Shown: positions 44,659-53,747, counted from the stretch's first letter. The stretch is 64,000 bases of DNA from JBBQWR01 sp038210495 (GCA_038210495.1 JBBQWR010000011.1:1-64000), one strand, 5' to 3'. Numbers and translations are program-made. The notes: a model not told the origin generated them from the sequence alone.

Positions 44659-45009
44659 CGAGCGATCCTGACCAGCGGGCGAAGTGACGTGAACGTCGGG
44701 GGTTGAGCCAACGAGCGGGAAGTTCATCATCATGATATACGAGCGAATGGGCCCGTGGGTACCGCTCACCTTAACGAGAACTATATCCGCGGGTCCGATT
44801 CGCGTATGCGGCAACTTTGCGATCGGAGCGGGACACAGCGCCGCGCCGACCACGTCGACCAAAATGGTGGATTATATTTGGGCGGTGTGCAATAATCTCA
44901 CGATGTAGTCCGTTGATAGTTTCTAGGTCTGACGCGACGCATTTTATCCTTTGGCGGCACGGCAGGATTCGCCGACCGGCTGCAACACAATCTTTTCTAG
45001 GAACGACCC
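44659..45009. other. 351-base intergenic region with nothing recognised
   Basis: It separates the divergent membrane-fusion and LTxxQ-like genes and should hold both promoters. TTGATA at 44913 has no convincing -10 at the right distance. No repeats or ORFs were noted. Confidence 0.45.
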
Positions 45010-45654
45010 ATGCGATTGCCGGTCACTGTCCTCGCCCTGTCTCTTGGTCTGGTCATGACATTTTCCGATGCTCAGGGCGGCGGCCCGCGAGCGGGTGGTG
45101 GTGGTGGACCTCGCGGACCGGCGCCCGGCGGCCCTCGGGGCGGACAAAACAACCCCAGCGCACAAAACGGTGGCCCGAACAACAATCAGCCGGCCCCCGG
45201 CGATCCCAGTGCTCAGGGCCCCAACGGACCAAACGGGCAATCCCAAGGCGGACCTAATGGCCAGGGCGGACCGAATGCTCAGGGCGGACCCAATGGCCAG
45301 GGCGGACCCAATGGCGCCGGCCCGCAGAACGGCCAGCCCGCCGCCGGTCAGAACGGCGCTCAGGGCGCGGCCGGGCCACAAGCTTGCCAAATCATGCCTC
45401 CAGCCGTTCAAGACCAGCTCAAACTAACTCCGATCCAAAAAACTCAAATGGCCAAGTTGCAGAAGGAAATCGACGCCCGAGTGGCGAAGATTCTCAATGC
45501 TGACCAGAAACAACAGCTGCAGCAGTTGGCCGGCGGCAATTCCGGCTTCAACACTGGATTCAATGGCAACCCCGGCAATGGCATCGCCGGCGGCGATCCC
45601 GTGGCCAATGGGATTGCCCCGAAGGCAAAGGACCTCGCGCCCGCAAAAGAATAA
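45010..45654 (+). CDS. Secreted Gly/Asn/Gln-rich protein with LTxxQ-like end (214 aa)
   Basis: ATG 45010. Signal peptide (LPVTVLALSLGLVMTFSDA). Residues about 25-125 are Gly/Pro/Asn/Gln-rich and contain four tandem GGPN(G/A)Q units (18-bp tandem repeat at 45247). The C-terminal helix (VQDQLKLTPIQKTQMAKLQK, then ILNADQKQQLQQL) has an LTPxQ word like those in Spy/CpxP periplasmic chaperones. A Gly/Asn-rich tail follows. A terminator lies just downstream. A periplasmic chaperone-like or surface role is an inference from the short motif alone. Confidence 0.65.
   Translation: MRLPVTVLALSLGLVMTFSDAQGGGPRAGGGGGPRGPAPGGPRGGQNNPSAQNGGPNNNQPAPGDPSAQGPNGPNGQSQGGPNGQGGPNAQGGPNGQGGPNGAGPQNGQPAAGQNGAQGAAGPQACQIMPPAVQDQLKLTPIQKTQMAKLQKEIDARVAKILNADQKQQLQQLAGGNSGFNTGFNGNPGNGIAGGDPVANGIAPKAKDLAPAKE
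45247..45318 (+). repeat. Four-copy 18-bp tandem repeat
   Basis: Units GGCGGACCTAATGGCCAG, GGCGGACCGAATGCTCAG, GGCGGACCCAATGGCCAG and GGCGGACCCAATGGCGCC run head to tail at 45247, 45265, 45283 and 45301. They encode GGPNGQ-type hexapeptides. Confidence 0.93.
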
Positions 45655-45700
45655 GCATACTTGATTGCCTCAGGCGACAGTCGCCCGGAAATTGAATACA

Positions 45701-45736
45701 AGGACGCCTGACTCTCTAGGTCATGCGTCCTTTTTT
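45701..45736 (+). terminator. Rho-independent terminator after the LTxxQ-like gene
   Basis: Stem AGGACGCCTGAC / GTCATGCGTCCT (one mismatch) with a short loop, followed by a T-run to 45736, 47 bases after the stop. Confidence 0.85.
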
Positions 45737-45819
45737 CGTAATGGGCCCGGGGCGAACGGGCATATGAATTGCTTCTCACCCGGGGCTGCATTTCCGGAGT
45801 GGAAAAAGAGGCAATTCGC

Positions 45820-47022
45820 ATGTCCGACTGGCGAGCGATTTTAGAGCTTTATGAAGCCGCCTCAGCGGGGCGCCGTTCGACCGTGCTTGCGACCGTGATC
45901 CGTGTCGTCGGATCGGCCTATCGGCGTCCCGGCGCGAAAATGCTGATCGCCGCCGATGGGCGCGCCACCGGGCTAATCAGCGGAGGATGCCTGGAACAGG
46001 ATATACGTCAGCGCGCCCGCCAGGTTTTCGACGACGGCGAAGCTAGTTTAATCCATTATGACAATCGCCTTCTCAGTGGTTGCAATGGTCAGATTGATGT
46101 GCTGCTGGAACGAATCGACGACGGCGCCGAGTCTCCGCTGGAATTGATTGCCGAGTGCGCGAGGTCGGGGCAACGTGGTTGCATTGCGACCACGCTGCCC
46201 ACCATCGAGCGACGTTCCGCCGACCGCCCCAGGCGCGGAATTTGGAAGGCCGGGGGTTCATTCCGCGGGAATCTTCCCGCGCCCTTGAACGAATCGCAGC
46301 TCAGAGCGGATATGATCTCAGCGGTTGCTGCAAGTGAGGCGTCCGTGCGTCGCTATGCGACCGTAGCGGGCGCCATTGATGTTTTTTTTGATCCGATTGC
46401 GCCGCCGCATCCGCTGTTGGTGTTGGGAGGAGGACCCGACGTTCCACCGTTGATCCAGTTGGCTAGGCAAATCGGCTGGCGAACCACGGTCGTTGAATTC
46501 GTTCGACGAGGTCCTACTCCGCAGCCATGGCACGCCTTGGCTGACGAAGTGATCCACGTTCCGCGCTCGCGCCCGGCGCCTCCCGAGTTGCTGACGCCCC
46601 AGACCGCCGCGATCGTGATGACGCACGATTTTACGCAGGATCTTGTGCTGCTTCAGTCGTTGTTGAAGTCGCCGGTCCGATATATCGGCGTGCTAGGACC
46701 GCGGAGTCGGACCTCTCGCTTGCTCGATCATCTCGACCAACAGGGAATCGACCTCGATCCGGGAAATCTTCGCCGGCTTTATTCACCGATCGGACTGGAT
46801 TTGGGCGCCGAGGGTCCGGAAGAAGTCGCCCTGTCAATCATAGCGGAAATCAAGGCGGTGATCTCCGATAGGCCCGCCGGGCGGCTTCGCGATGGAGCTG
46901 GCCCGATTCATGTCCCCACTCAGTCTCGGGGAAATTCACCGCTGAACGAGACGTCCTCGATTCAACGACTGACTCAGTCCTTTTCGCCGGCGCTCCCCCG
47001 ATTGACCGCCGGCAATTGCTAA
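45820..47022 (+). CDS. XdhC/CoxI-family molybdenum-hydroxylase maturation protein (400 aa)
   Basis: ATG 45820 with AGAGG upstream. The N-terminal domain holds VLATVIRVVGSAYRRPGAKM and GLISGGCLEQDIRQ, the XdhC_CoxI signature with the conserved Cys. The C-terminal Rossmann domain has LLVLGGGPDVPPLIQLARQI and VRYIGVLGPRSRTSRLLDHL. Such proteins bind molybdenum cofactor, aid sulfuration and insert it into the hydroxylase. E. coli PaoD is the comparable partner of PaoABC. It is the first gene of the cluster and ends 14 bases before the iron-sulfur subunit. The central stretch RPRRGIWKAGGSFRGNLPAP appears longer than usual. Confidence 0.88.
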   Translation: MSDWRAILELYEAASAGRRSTVLATVIRVVGSAYRRPGAKMLIAADGRATGLISGGCLEQDIRQRARQVFDDGEASLIHYDNRLLSGCNGQIDVLLERIDDGAESPLELIAECARSGQRGCIATTLPTIERRSADRPRRGIWKAGGSFRGNLPAPLNESQLRADMISAVAASEASVRRYATVAGAIDVFFDPIAPPHPLLVLGGGPDVPPLIQLARQIGWRTTVVEFVRRGPTPQPWHALADEVIHVPRSRPAPPELLTPQTAAIVMTHDFTQDLVLLQSLLKSPVRYIGVLGPRSRTSRLLDHLDQQGIDLDPGNLRRLYSPIGLDLGAEGPEEVALSIIAEIKAVISDRPAGRLRDGAGPIHVPTQSRGNSPLNETSSIQRLTQSFSPALPRLTAGNC

Positions 47023-47036
47023 ACTCCGAGGCTCTC

Positions 47037-47768
47037 ATGTGCATGTTTTCGCAAGAAGCAAGGGATGATCGAAAGGCGGACTTGGCCTCGTCCGAACCGG
47101 CGAGGCCCTCGCCTTTGTTCGAGCGAGCCGCGCCCGATCCGTACGACGTCTCTCGGCGAGATTTCCTACAGCATGCGGCTCTCGCGGGAACTGTCGCGAT
47201 CGCTGGCGCGGGCGGAACCCGCCTGCTAGCGGCCGAGGCTGCCCAGCAAAGCCACAGGGAGGCCAATTCGATGCACACCATCCAACTGCGGATTAACGGA
47301 AAGCGCCGCGACGTGCCGATCGATCCGCGGACGACGCTGCTCGACGCTCTACGGGAGCGGCTCGATCTTACCGGTACGAAAAAAGGCTGCGATCACGGCC
47401 AATGCGGCGCCTGCACCGTGCTGGTGAACGGTCGGCGGATCTATTCGTGCCTCACGCTGGCGATGATGCACTCGGCCGATGAAATCGTCACGATCGAAGG
47501 CTTGGCCAGCGGAGAAACGCTGCACCCGATGCAGGCGGCCTTCATCACGCACGATGGTTTTCAATGCGGATATTGCACGCCGGGCCAGATTTGCTCGGCC
47601 GTGGGACTGCTCGCCGAGAAACACGCGGTCACCGACAACGACATTCGCGAACAGATGAGCGGCAACTTATGCCGCTGCGGCGCTTATCCCAATATCGTCG
47701 CGGCGATCCGCGACAATATGCCGGCCTCCGGCAAGAACGACGTGCTCGAGCAACCGCTCAAGCGATAG
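47037..47768 (+). CDS. Aldehyde/xanthine oxidoreductase 2Fe-2S subunit with Tat signal (243 aa)
   Basis: ATG 47037 is chosen; TTG 47016 is an alternative. A twin-Arg signal (SRRDFLQHAALAGTVAIAGA) shows export through Tat. Two [2Fe-2S] sites follow: the plant-type cluster (GCDHGQCGACTVLVNGRRIY followed by SC) and the four-helix cluster (CGYCTPGQIC and CRCGAYP). This matches PaoA (YagT) of E. coli, whose signal takes the whole assembled complex to the periplasm. The FAD and molybdenum subunits are downstream at 48028 and 49048. Function: electron transfer within the enzyme. Confidence 0.92.
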   Translation: MCMFSQEARDDRKADLASSEPARPSPLFERAAPDPYDVSRRDFLQHAALAGTVAIAGAGGTRLLAAEAAQQSHREANSMHTIQLRINGKRRDVPIDPRTTLLDALRERLDLTGTKKGCDHGQCGACTVLVNGRRIYSCLTLAMMHSADEIVTIEGLASGETLHPMQAAFITHDGFQCGYCTPGQICSAVGLLAEKHAVTDNDIREQMSGNLCRCGAYPNIVAAIRDNMPASGKNDVLEQPLKR

Positions 47769-47784
47769 AAGAACACGCGACGGA

Positions 47785-47850
47785 AATGACGAATGACGAA
47801 ACACCCAATGTCTAATCAATGACGAATGCTTAAATGACGAATGTCTAAGG
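47785..47850. repeat. 66-bp ATTCGTCATT repeat, copy 2 (inverted)
   Basis: The reverse complement matches 30024-30089 at 64 of 66 bases. It lies between the 2Fe-2S and FAD subunit genes, within a probable operon. Confidence 0.92.
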
Positions 47851-47910
47851 TTTCCCTATCGAGCTGCGAGCAGCGCTCTGATGACGCGAAAATGAGGCGA
47901 CAAAAACCTC

Positions 47911-47993
47911 CGCTAAAAGCCGGTCATTCGGGCGTCCTCGCCGACCGGGCTTCGGCGAGGACGCCTCCAGCCAACCGACGGATTTTTAGCGGT
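47911..47993. repeat. Large inverted structure upstream of the FAD subunit
   Basis: Outer arms CCGCTAAAA / TTTTTAGCGG enclose a perfect 13-bp stem GGCGTCCTCGCCG (47931-47943) / CGGCGAGGACGCC (47953-47965). The inner core belongs to the CTGGAGGCG...CGAAGCCC repeat family. AGGAGGG follows at about 48015 as the ribosome binding site of the next gene. Confidence 0.8.
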
Positions 47994-48027
47994 TCTAAAG
48001 AGATCGATGGCCTAGGAGGGTCATGCC

Positions 48028-49038
48028 ATGAAACTTTTTCAGTTCGTTTCCGCCAGCGATACTCCGGATGCCATCAAGCAAATCGGCGCCGACAAGCATG
48101 GGCGTTTCGTCGCGGGCGGGACAACGCTCATCGATCTGATGAAGCTCCATGTCGAGACGCCTTCCACGCTCATCGATATCAACGGTTTGCGACTCACGGC
48201 GATCGAGGAACTTAAAGACGGTCTGCGGATCGGCGCCAATGTCCGCAACAGCGATTTGGCTTGGAACGATCTGATCGTGGGCCGTTATCCGGTGCTCTCC
48301 GAAGCTCTGCTTTCGGGGGCGACACCACAACTGCGCAACATGGCCACCGTCGGCGGGAACTTGATGCAGCGCACGCGATGCCCGTATTTCCGGGATACAG
48401 TTTGGGCGTGCAACAAACGCGATCCCGGCGCCGGTTGTTCGGCTCTCGATGGTTTTAACCGCAGTCATGCGATCCTCGGCACGAGCGACAAGTGCATCGC
48501 GACGCACCCCTCGGACATGTGCGTGGCCCTGGCGGCTCTTGAAGCGGTCGTCAAAATACAAGGCGCCAACCGGGAACGCAGTGTTCCCATTTCGGAGTTT
48601 TATATTCCCTACGGCGACGATCCCGCCAGAGAAACGGTCCTCGAGCATGGCGAACTGATCACGGCCGTCGAATTGCCGACCGCAGATTTATTCAAGCACT
48701 CACATTACTTAAAAGTCCGCGACCGCGCTTCCTTCGAGTTTGCTCTAGTTTCGGTGGCCGCGGCAATGCAAATCGAGAATGGCGCGATCCACGGCGCGCG
48801 ACTCGCCCTGGGCGGCGTGGCCACGAAGCCTTGGCGATCGTTGGAGGCCGAAAAGACGCTCGTCGGCGAGAAACCGACCGAGTCCGCGTTTCGCGCGGCG
48901 GCCAAGGTCGTGCTGAAAGACGCCATACCGCAAAAGCACAACGCCTTTAAAATTGAACTCGCCGAGCGAGCTATCGTGCGCGCCTTCTCGACGCTCACCC
49001 AGGCCCATCACGCCGTCAAGAAGTCTACGAATATTTAG
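48028..49038 (+). CDS. Aldehyde/xanthine oxidoreductase FAD subunit with extra 4Fe-4S site (336 aa)
   Basis: ATG 48028 follows GGAGG. The FAD-binding motifs are VAGGTTLIDLMKLHVETPS and ATVGGNLMQRTRCPYFRD. An inserted Cys-rich section (RCPYFRD, WACNKRDPGAGCSA, SDKCIATHPSD) supplies the ligands of the additional [4Fe-4S] cluster known in E. coli PaoB/YagS. No signal peptide: in PaoABC the complex is carried by the PaoA signal. It is separated from the 2Fe-2S gene by a 259-base gap with two repeats, but precedes the molybdenum subunit by only 9 bases. Confidence 0.93.
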   Translation: MKLFQFVSASDTPDAIKQIGADKHGRFVAGGTTLIDLMKLHVETPSTLIDINGLRLTAIEELKDGLRIGANVRNSDLAWNDLIVGRYPVLSEALLSGATPQLRNMATVGGNLMQRTRCPYFRDTVWACNKRDPGAGCSALDGFNRSHAILGTSDKCIATHPSDMCVALAALEAVVKIQGANRERSVPISEFYIPYGDDPARETVLEHGELITAVELPTADLFKHSHYLKVRDRASFEFALVSVAAAMQIENGAIHGARLALGGVATKPWRSLEAEKTLVGEKPTESAFRAAAKVVLKDAIPQKHNAFKIELAERAIVRAFSTLTQAHHAVKKSTNI

Positions 49039-49047
49039 GAATAGCCC

Positions 49048-51306
49048 ATGAGCATCGAGACGAAGATACCGTCGAAGATCATCGGCCAGCCCATCAATCG
49101 CGTCGACGGCCGGGCCAAAGTCACCGGCGCCGCCCAATATGCGATCGAGCACAAGCTCGACAACGTCGCACACGCCATGCTCGTGCTTAGCGATATCGGC
49201 CGCGGAAAAATCCAGGAGATCGACTCAAAAACGGCGGAGCGCTCGCCGGGTGTCTTGGCCGTGATTTCCTATCGCAACGCGACCAAACTCCGCTCGCAGG
49301 AACCCAAAGAGCGTCCGATCGTCGATCCGATCGAAGGAGATCCGCTGCCGCCGCTGCAAGACGACAAAGTGCGATTCAACGGCCAGCCCGTCGCCGTCGT
49401 CGTCGCCGAAACGCTCGAGCAGGCGGCGCATGCGGCGTCGCTCGTGCGAATTAAGTACGACGAGGAAAAGCCGATCACCGATTTTTCCGCGGCTGCGGAC
49501 GAGGCTCGGCATGCACCGCAAGCCAAAACCGATCAAGGCAAGGCAAAACGCCCCGAGTACGAGCGCGGCGATGTCAAAAAAGGTCTTACCGACGCCGACA
49601 CGCGGATCGAGCACGAGTACATCCAACCGACCGAGCATCACAATCCGATCGAAACCCACGCCACGCTCGCTCACTGGGAAGGCAAAAAGCTCACGCTCTA
49701 CGACAAATCGCAATGGGTCATGAATGTGCGCGATCAGGTCGCGCAAGCGTTCGCCATCGAGACGGATGACGTTCGAGTGATCTCGCTTTTCGTCGGGGGC
49801 GCTTTCGGCTCGGCGCTGCGAACGTGGTCGCATGTGCTGATCGCGGCACTGGCCGCCAAGCACGTTCAGCGGCCGGTCAAGCTCATGCTGACCCGGGCTC
49901 AGATGTTCACGGGTCCTGGCGGCAGACCTCGCACTTGGCAGAAGGTCTCGCTCGGCGCGACTCGGGACGGACGACTGACGGCTATCGAACACCAAGCCGT
50001 CGGAGAAACGTCGACCTACGAAAGTTACTCGGAGAGCACCGTCAATTCCTCCAGGATGCTGTATAGCTGCCCGAATGTCGCCACGCACTATTATCTGGCG
50101 CCGATGAACATCAACACGCCGACGGCGATGCGGGCGCCGGGCGAAGTCACGGGCGTGTATGCCCTGGAAGTGGCGATGGACGAACTAGCCGCCGCGCTGG
50201 AGATGGACCCAGTCGAACTGCGGCTGCGCAACCACGCCGACCGCGATCCCTCGAAGGACCTGCCGTGGTCGAGCAAATCGCTCAAGGAATGCTATCTCGA
50301 AGGAGCCGAGCGTTTCGGCTGGTCCAAACGCAATCCCAAAGCGGGCGCCACGCGGGAAGGTCGAAATTTGGTCGGCTACGGAATGGCCTCGGCCGTCTAT
50401 CCTACCAACCGCATGCCGGCGACGGTCCGCATTCGCATGTCGGCCGACGGCTCGGCGGAAATCAGGAGCTCGTCCAGCGATATGGGGCCGGGCACCTACA
50501 CGTCGATCAGCCAAGTCGCAGCCGATACGCTGGGGCTGGCGATGGATCAAGTGAATTTTAGGTTGGGCGATACGACGTTGCCCACCGCGCCCGTGCATGG
50601 CGGATCGATGACGATGGCCAGCGTCGGGTCGGCCACTCAAGCAGCGGCCGAAGCCCTGCGTGGAAAGCTTCTCGAACTGGCCAGCGGCGACGAGCGATCG
50701 CCGTTGCATCGCGCGAAAGCCGACGGAATTACGACCGCCAATGGCCGGATGTTTCTCAGAGACGACTCCCGCAAAGGGGAGTCGTACGCCGACATCCTCA
50801 AGCGCCACAACCGCGACTCGATCGAGGTCACCGAGAAATCGGAGCCGGGCGAGGAGAAGAAGAAGTTCTCGATGTACGCCTTCGGGGCCCATTTCGTCGA
50901 AGTTCATGTCGATGCCGACCTATGCGTGCCCCGCGTCACTCGGGTCGTCAGCGGCTTTGGCGGTGGAAAGATCGTCAATCCAAAGACCGCGCGCAGCCAG
51001 GCCATTGGCGGAATCGTCGGCGGTATCGGCATGGCTTGTTTGGAAGAAACCCATCGCGATTTGCGAAACGGTCGAGTGATTAACGCCAATCTGGCCGATT
51101 ACATCCTGCCCGTGAATGCCGACGTGCCCAACCTCGAGGTCTTTTTCATCGACGAGCGCGATCCGCACGTAAACCCGCTCGGCGTCAAGGGCATCGCCGA
51201 AATTGCGCTGGTCGGGATCGGCGCGGCCATCGCAAACGCCGTTTACCACGCCACGGGCATCCGCGTCCGCGACTTGCCGATCCGACTCGATAAGCTGATC
51301 AAGTAG
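49048..51306 (+). CDS. Aldehyde/xanthine oxidoreductase molybdenum-cofactor subunit (752 aa)
   Basis: This is the catalytic subunit. It has the substrate-domain start IIGQPINRVDGRAKVTGAAQ, the cofactor motif FVGGAFGSALRTWSH, AMRAPGEVTGVYALE, and the C-terminal block NPLGVKGIAEIALVGIGAAI carrying the catalytic Glu. Length and order fit PaoC/YagR-type enzymes, which oxidise aromatic aldehydes in E. coli. Substrate of this enzyme is not known. The next gene, at 51353, encodes a MocA-type nucleotidyltransferase, so the cofactor is most likely the cytosine dinucleotide form. Confidence 0.95.
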   Translation: MSIETKIPSKIIGQPINRVDGRAKVTGAAQYAIEHKLDNVAHAMLVLSDIGRGKIQEIDSKTAERSPGVLAVISYRNATKLRSQEPKERPIVDPIEGDPLPPLQDDKVRFNGQPVAVVVAETLEQAAHAASLVRIKYDEEKPITDFSAAADEARHAPQAKTDQGKAKRPEYERGDVKKGLTDADTRIEHEYIQPTEHHNPIETHATLAHWEGKKLTLYDKSQWVMNVRDQVAQAFAIETDDVRVISLFVGGAFGSALRTWSHVLIAALAAKHVQRPVKLMLTRAQMFTGPGGRPRTWQKVSLGATRDGRLTAIEHQAVGETSTYESYSESTVNSSRMLYSCPNVATHYYLAPMNINTPTAMRAPGEVTGVYALEVAMDELAAALEMDPVELRLRNHADRDPSKDLPWSSKSLKECYLEGAERFGWSKRNPKAGATREGRNLVGYGMASAVYPTNRMPATVRIRMSADGSAEIRSSSSDMGPGTYTSISQVAADTLGLAMDQVNFRLGDTTLPTAPVHGGSMTMASVGSATQAAAEALRGKLLELASGDERSPLHRAKADGITTANGRMFLRDDSRKGESYADILKRHNRDSIEVTEKSEPGEEKKKFSMYAFGAHFVEVHVDADLCVPRVTRVVSGFGGGKIVNPKTARSQAIGGIVGGIGMACLEETHRDLRNGRVINANLADYILPVNADVPNLEVFFIDERDPHVNPLGVKGIAEIALVGIGAAIANAVYHATGIRVRDLPIRLDKLIK

Positions 51307-51352
51307 GTGCGGCGTCGTGTGCCGGACGAGCGAGACTCAGAGCCATTTCATC

Positions 51353-51994
51353 ATGACAATGCCGCCCAGCCCGCCCCAAATCGGCCTTGTCCTCATCGCG
51401 GCCGGCGAATCTTCACGGATGGGCGTCCCCAAACAACTGCTTGACTTTCGCGGCCAAAGCCTGCTCCGCCGCGCCGCGAGCTCCGCAGTCGATTCGGGCC
51501 TGACGCCGATTGTCGTCGTCCTCGGCGCCAACTCGCAATCTCTGGCGATTGAACTTGATCTGCTTCCCGTTCAAATCGCGCTCAACACTCAGTGGCGCCG
51601 TGGCATGGGCAGCTCAATACGCATCGGAATGCAGGCACTTATCGTGTCGGCGCCGCAAGCTGCCGCCGCCATTGTCATGCTCTGCGATCAGCCGCTGGTC
51701 GACTCCAGTGTCTTGCTCGATCTCGTCGCTGCTTATCGGGAGACGGGCAAGCCGATCGTGGCATCCGAGTATTGTGACGACCTAGGCGTCCCGGCGCTGT
51801 TTGACCGCCGAATGTTTCTCGACCTCGAGCGCATTTCCGATCGTAAAGGAGCGAAACGGCTTATTCGCGAGAACGCCGCGAATGCCCACGCACTTCCGTT
51901 CGCCGCCGGCTCGTGCGACATCGACACGCCCGACGACTATCGCCGGATTCTTGAGGAAACTGAAATTAAGGATTCATCGAATCGTTCGGTTTGA
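51353..51994 (+). CDS. MocA-type molybdenum cofactor nucleotidyltransferase (213 aa)
   Basis: ATG 51353 (ATG 51359 is possible). The nucleotide-binding signature is LVLIAAGESSRMGVPKQLLD, with MLCDQPLV near residue 108. These are the marks of the MobA/MocA branch. MocA joins CTP to Mo-molybdopterin, giving the MCD cofactor used by PaoC-type enzymes. It lies 46 bases after the molybdenum subunit gene and closes the cluster. The choice of MocA over MobA or a sugar nucleotidyltransferase rests on the context and on the AAGESSRMG form of the signature. Confidence 0.85.
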   Translation: MTMPPSPPQIGLVLIAAGESSRMGVPKQLLDFRGQSLLRRAASSAVDSGLTPIVVVLGANSQSLAIELDLLPVQIALNTQWRRGMGSSIRIGMQALIVSAPQAAAAIVMLCDQPLVDSSVLLDLVAAYRETGKPIVASEYCDDLGVPALFDRRMFLDLERISDRKGAKRLIRENAANAHALPFAAGSCDIDTPDDYRRILEETEIKDSSNRSV

Positions 51995-52098
51995 GTTCGG
52001 CGATGCTCTCGCCCTGGCCGAAACATAGTCGCCGGCTAAAATCAGTGCGTACCCGTTCAGATGTTGCCCCTAGACCTAAATGATCTCCAGAAAAGTCA

Positions 52099-53067
52099 AT
52101 GAAAATGAAGTTGCGAACGCTCGGAAAATCGGAATTGAAGATCGCGCCGCTGGCCCTGGGCGGGAATGTGTTTGGCTGGACGGCGGACGAGCCGACTTCG
52201 TTTCGCGTGCTCGACGCCTTTGTCGATGCCGGCTTGAACTTGATCGATACGGCCGATTTTTATTCGCGATGGATCCCGGGGCACGTTGGGGGCGAGTCCG
52301 AAACGATCATCGGAAAATGGCTCCAGCAAAGCGGCAAGCGGGCCAAGACTCTCATCGCCACAAAGGTCGGCATGGAGATGGGGCCGACGGAGAAGGGACT
52401 CTCACGAGCATACATCATTCAATCGGCGGAGCGGTCGCTCAGACGATTGCAGGTCGACGTCATCGATCTCTATCAAGCCCATCAGGACGATCCCGAAACG
52501 CCGCTCGAAGAGACGCTCGGCGCCTTTGCCGAGCTTATGAAGCAGGGCAAGGTCCGCGCGATCGGAGCGTCGAACTATTCCGCCGCGCGGCTCGCCGCGG
52601 CGCTGCAAGTCAGTAAAGCTGGTGGACTGCCGAGATACGAGTCACTTCAGCCGCTCTATAATCTTTACGATCGAGAGCCGTTTGAGCAGTCGCTGGAGCC
52701 GCTGTGCGCGAGCGAGGGGCTCGGCGTGATTAGCTATTTCTCGCTCGCCCGTGGTTTTTTGACCGGCAAGTATCGATCCGAAACCGATTTGGCGCAAAGC
52801 CCTCGTGGCGAGGGAATCAAGCAATATCTGAACGATCGGGGAACGCGGATCCTCGACGTGATCGAGGACGTATCAGTCCGGTACAAATCCGCGCCAGCTC
52901 GAGTGGCGCTTGCCTGGCTCATCGCCCGGCCCAGCGTAACGGCGCCGATCGCCAGCGCCACGAGTCTCAGGCAATTGGAAGATTTGATCGCGGCGACGCG
53001 GCTCGATCTCGACGAAGCCGCGATTTCGCAATTGAACGAGGCCAGCGATTGGCGCCAAAACGGATAA
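52099..53067 (+). CDS. Aldo/keto reductase (322 aa)
   Basis: NAD(P)H-dependent carbonyl reductase with the catalytic tetrad Asp50 and Tyr55 (LIDTADFYS), Lys89 (IATKVG) and His128 (YQAHQD). Other family marks are LGGNVFGWT, IGASNYSAARL and VALAWLIARPSVTAPIASAT, the last being the cofactor-binding end. The start ATG 52099 gives a normal N-terminus. Length is typical. It may reduce aldehydes; being next to an aldehyde oxidoreductase cluster may be chance. It is separated by about 100 bases from the MocA gene. Confidence 0.93.
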   Translation: MKMKLRTLGKSELKIAPLALGGNVFGWTADEPTSFRVLDAFVDAGLNLIDTADFYSRWIPGHVGGESETIIGKWLQQSGKRAKTLIATKVGMEMGPTEKGLSRAYIIQSAERSLRRLQVDVIDLYQAHQDDPETPLEETLGAFAELMKQGKVRAIGASNYSAARLAAALQVSKAGGLPRYESLQPLYNLYDREPFEQSLEPLCASEGLGVISYFSLARGFLTGKYRSETDLAQSPRGEGIKQYLNDRGTRILDVIEDVSVRYKSAPARVALAWLIARPSVTAPIASATSLRQLEDLIAATRLDLDEAAISQLNEASDWRQNG

Positions 53068-53093
53068 GAATTTGCGACTCTGGGCATCTACGA

Positions 53094-53747
53094 ATGTGCG
53101 CCAATCAACGATTTTCGAGTGGAAAGACCGAGGAGCCATCGGGTGGCTGGTTACAAAGCCAGTTTCGCTTGCCGACGGGACTGCTCGGACGTTTGGCCGG
53201 CTGGTGGATGGCCCGCGACAACCAGCAGATGAATCGGTTTTCGATCGACGCCGTGAAGATTGCGGCGAACGACCGGGTTCTGGAAATCGGCTTCGGACCC
53301 GGTAAAGCGATCGAGCTTCTGATCAAACGAACCTCGGCGCCGTTCATCGCCGGGATCGACCCGTCGGACGTGATGGTCCAAGACGCGTCGGACCTGAATC
53401 GCGAGGCGATTGCGGCAGGCCGCGTGGATTTGCGCCAAGCGGCGGTCGAACGCGTTCCGTTTGAGGACGGCCGGTTTTCTCGCGTGCTCACCGTGAGCAA
53501 TTTTCAGGTTTGGGAAGATCGGACCGCCGGGCTCGCCGAAATCCGCCGCGTTCTCGAGCCTAGCGGCTGGCTCGTCGTGTGTCTTCGGCGAGCGCTGCGA
53601 CGGCCGGGTTGGTTCGCGGCCCCGGGAGTGACTTCCGACCAAATTGCCGCGGTTCAATCTCTACTAAACGAGCAGGGATTTCGCAACGTCCGAATCCAGC
53701 GGCGCAGACTCCGACGCCGACTAGTGTGCATTTTGGCGCAGAAGTAG
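53094..53747 (+). CDS. Class I SAM-dependent methyltransferase (217 aa)
   Basis: ATG 53094 is used; the frame stays open upstream into the reductase gene to GTG-like codons, so the start is not certain. The SAM motif I is VLEIGFGPGKAIELL, then IAGIDPSDVMV, VERVPFEDGRFSRVLTVSNF and LAEIRRVLEPSGWLVV: the pattern of the UbiE/Methyltransf_11 type. Soluble. Substrate unknown. It may be cotranscribed with the aldo/keto reductase. Confidence 0.82.
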   Translation: MCANQRFSSGKTEEPSGGWLQSQFRLPTGLLGRLAGWWMARDNQQMNRFSIDAVKIAANDRVLEIGFGPGKAIELLIKRTSAPFIAGIDPSDVMVQDASDLNREAIAAGRVDLRQAAVERVPFEDGRFSRVLTVSNFQVWEDRTAGLAEIRRVLEPSGWLVVCLRRALRRPGWFAAPGVTSDQIAAVQSLLNEQGFRNVRIQRRRLRRRLVCILAQK

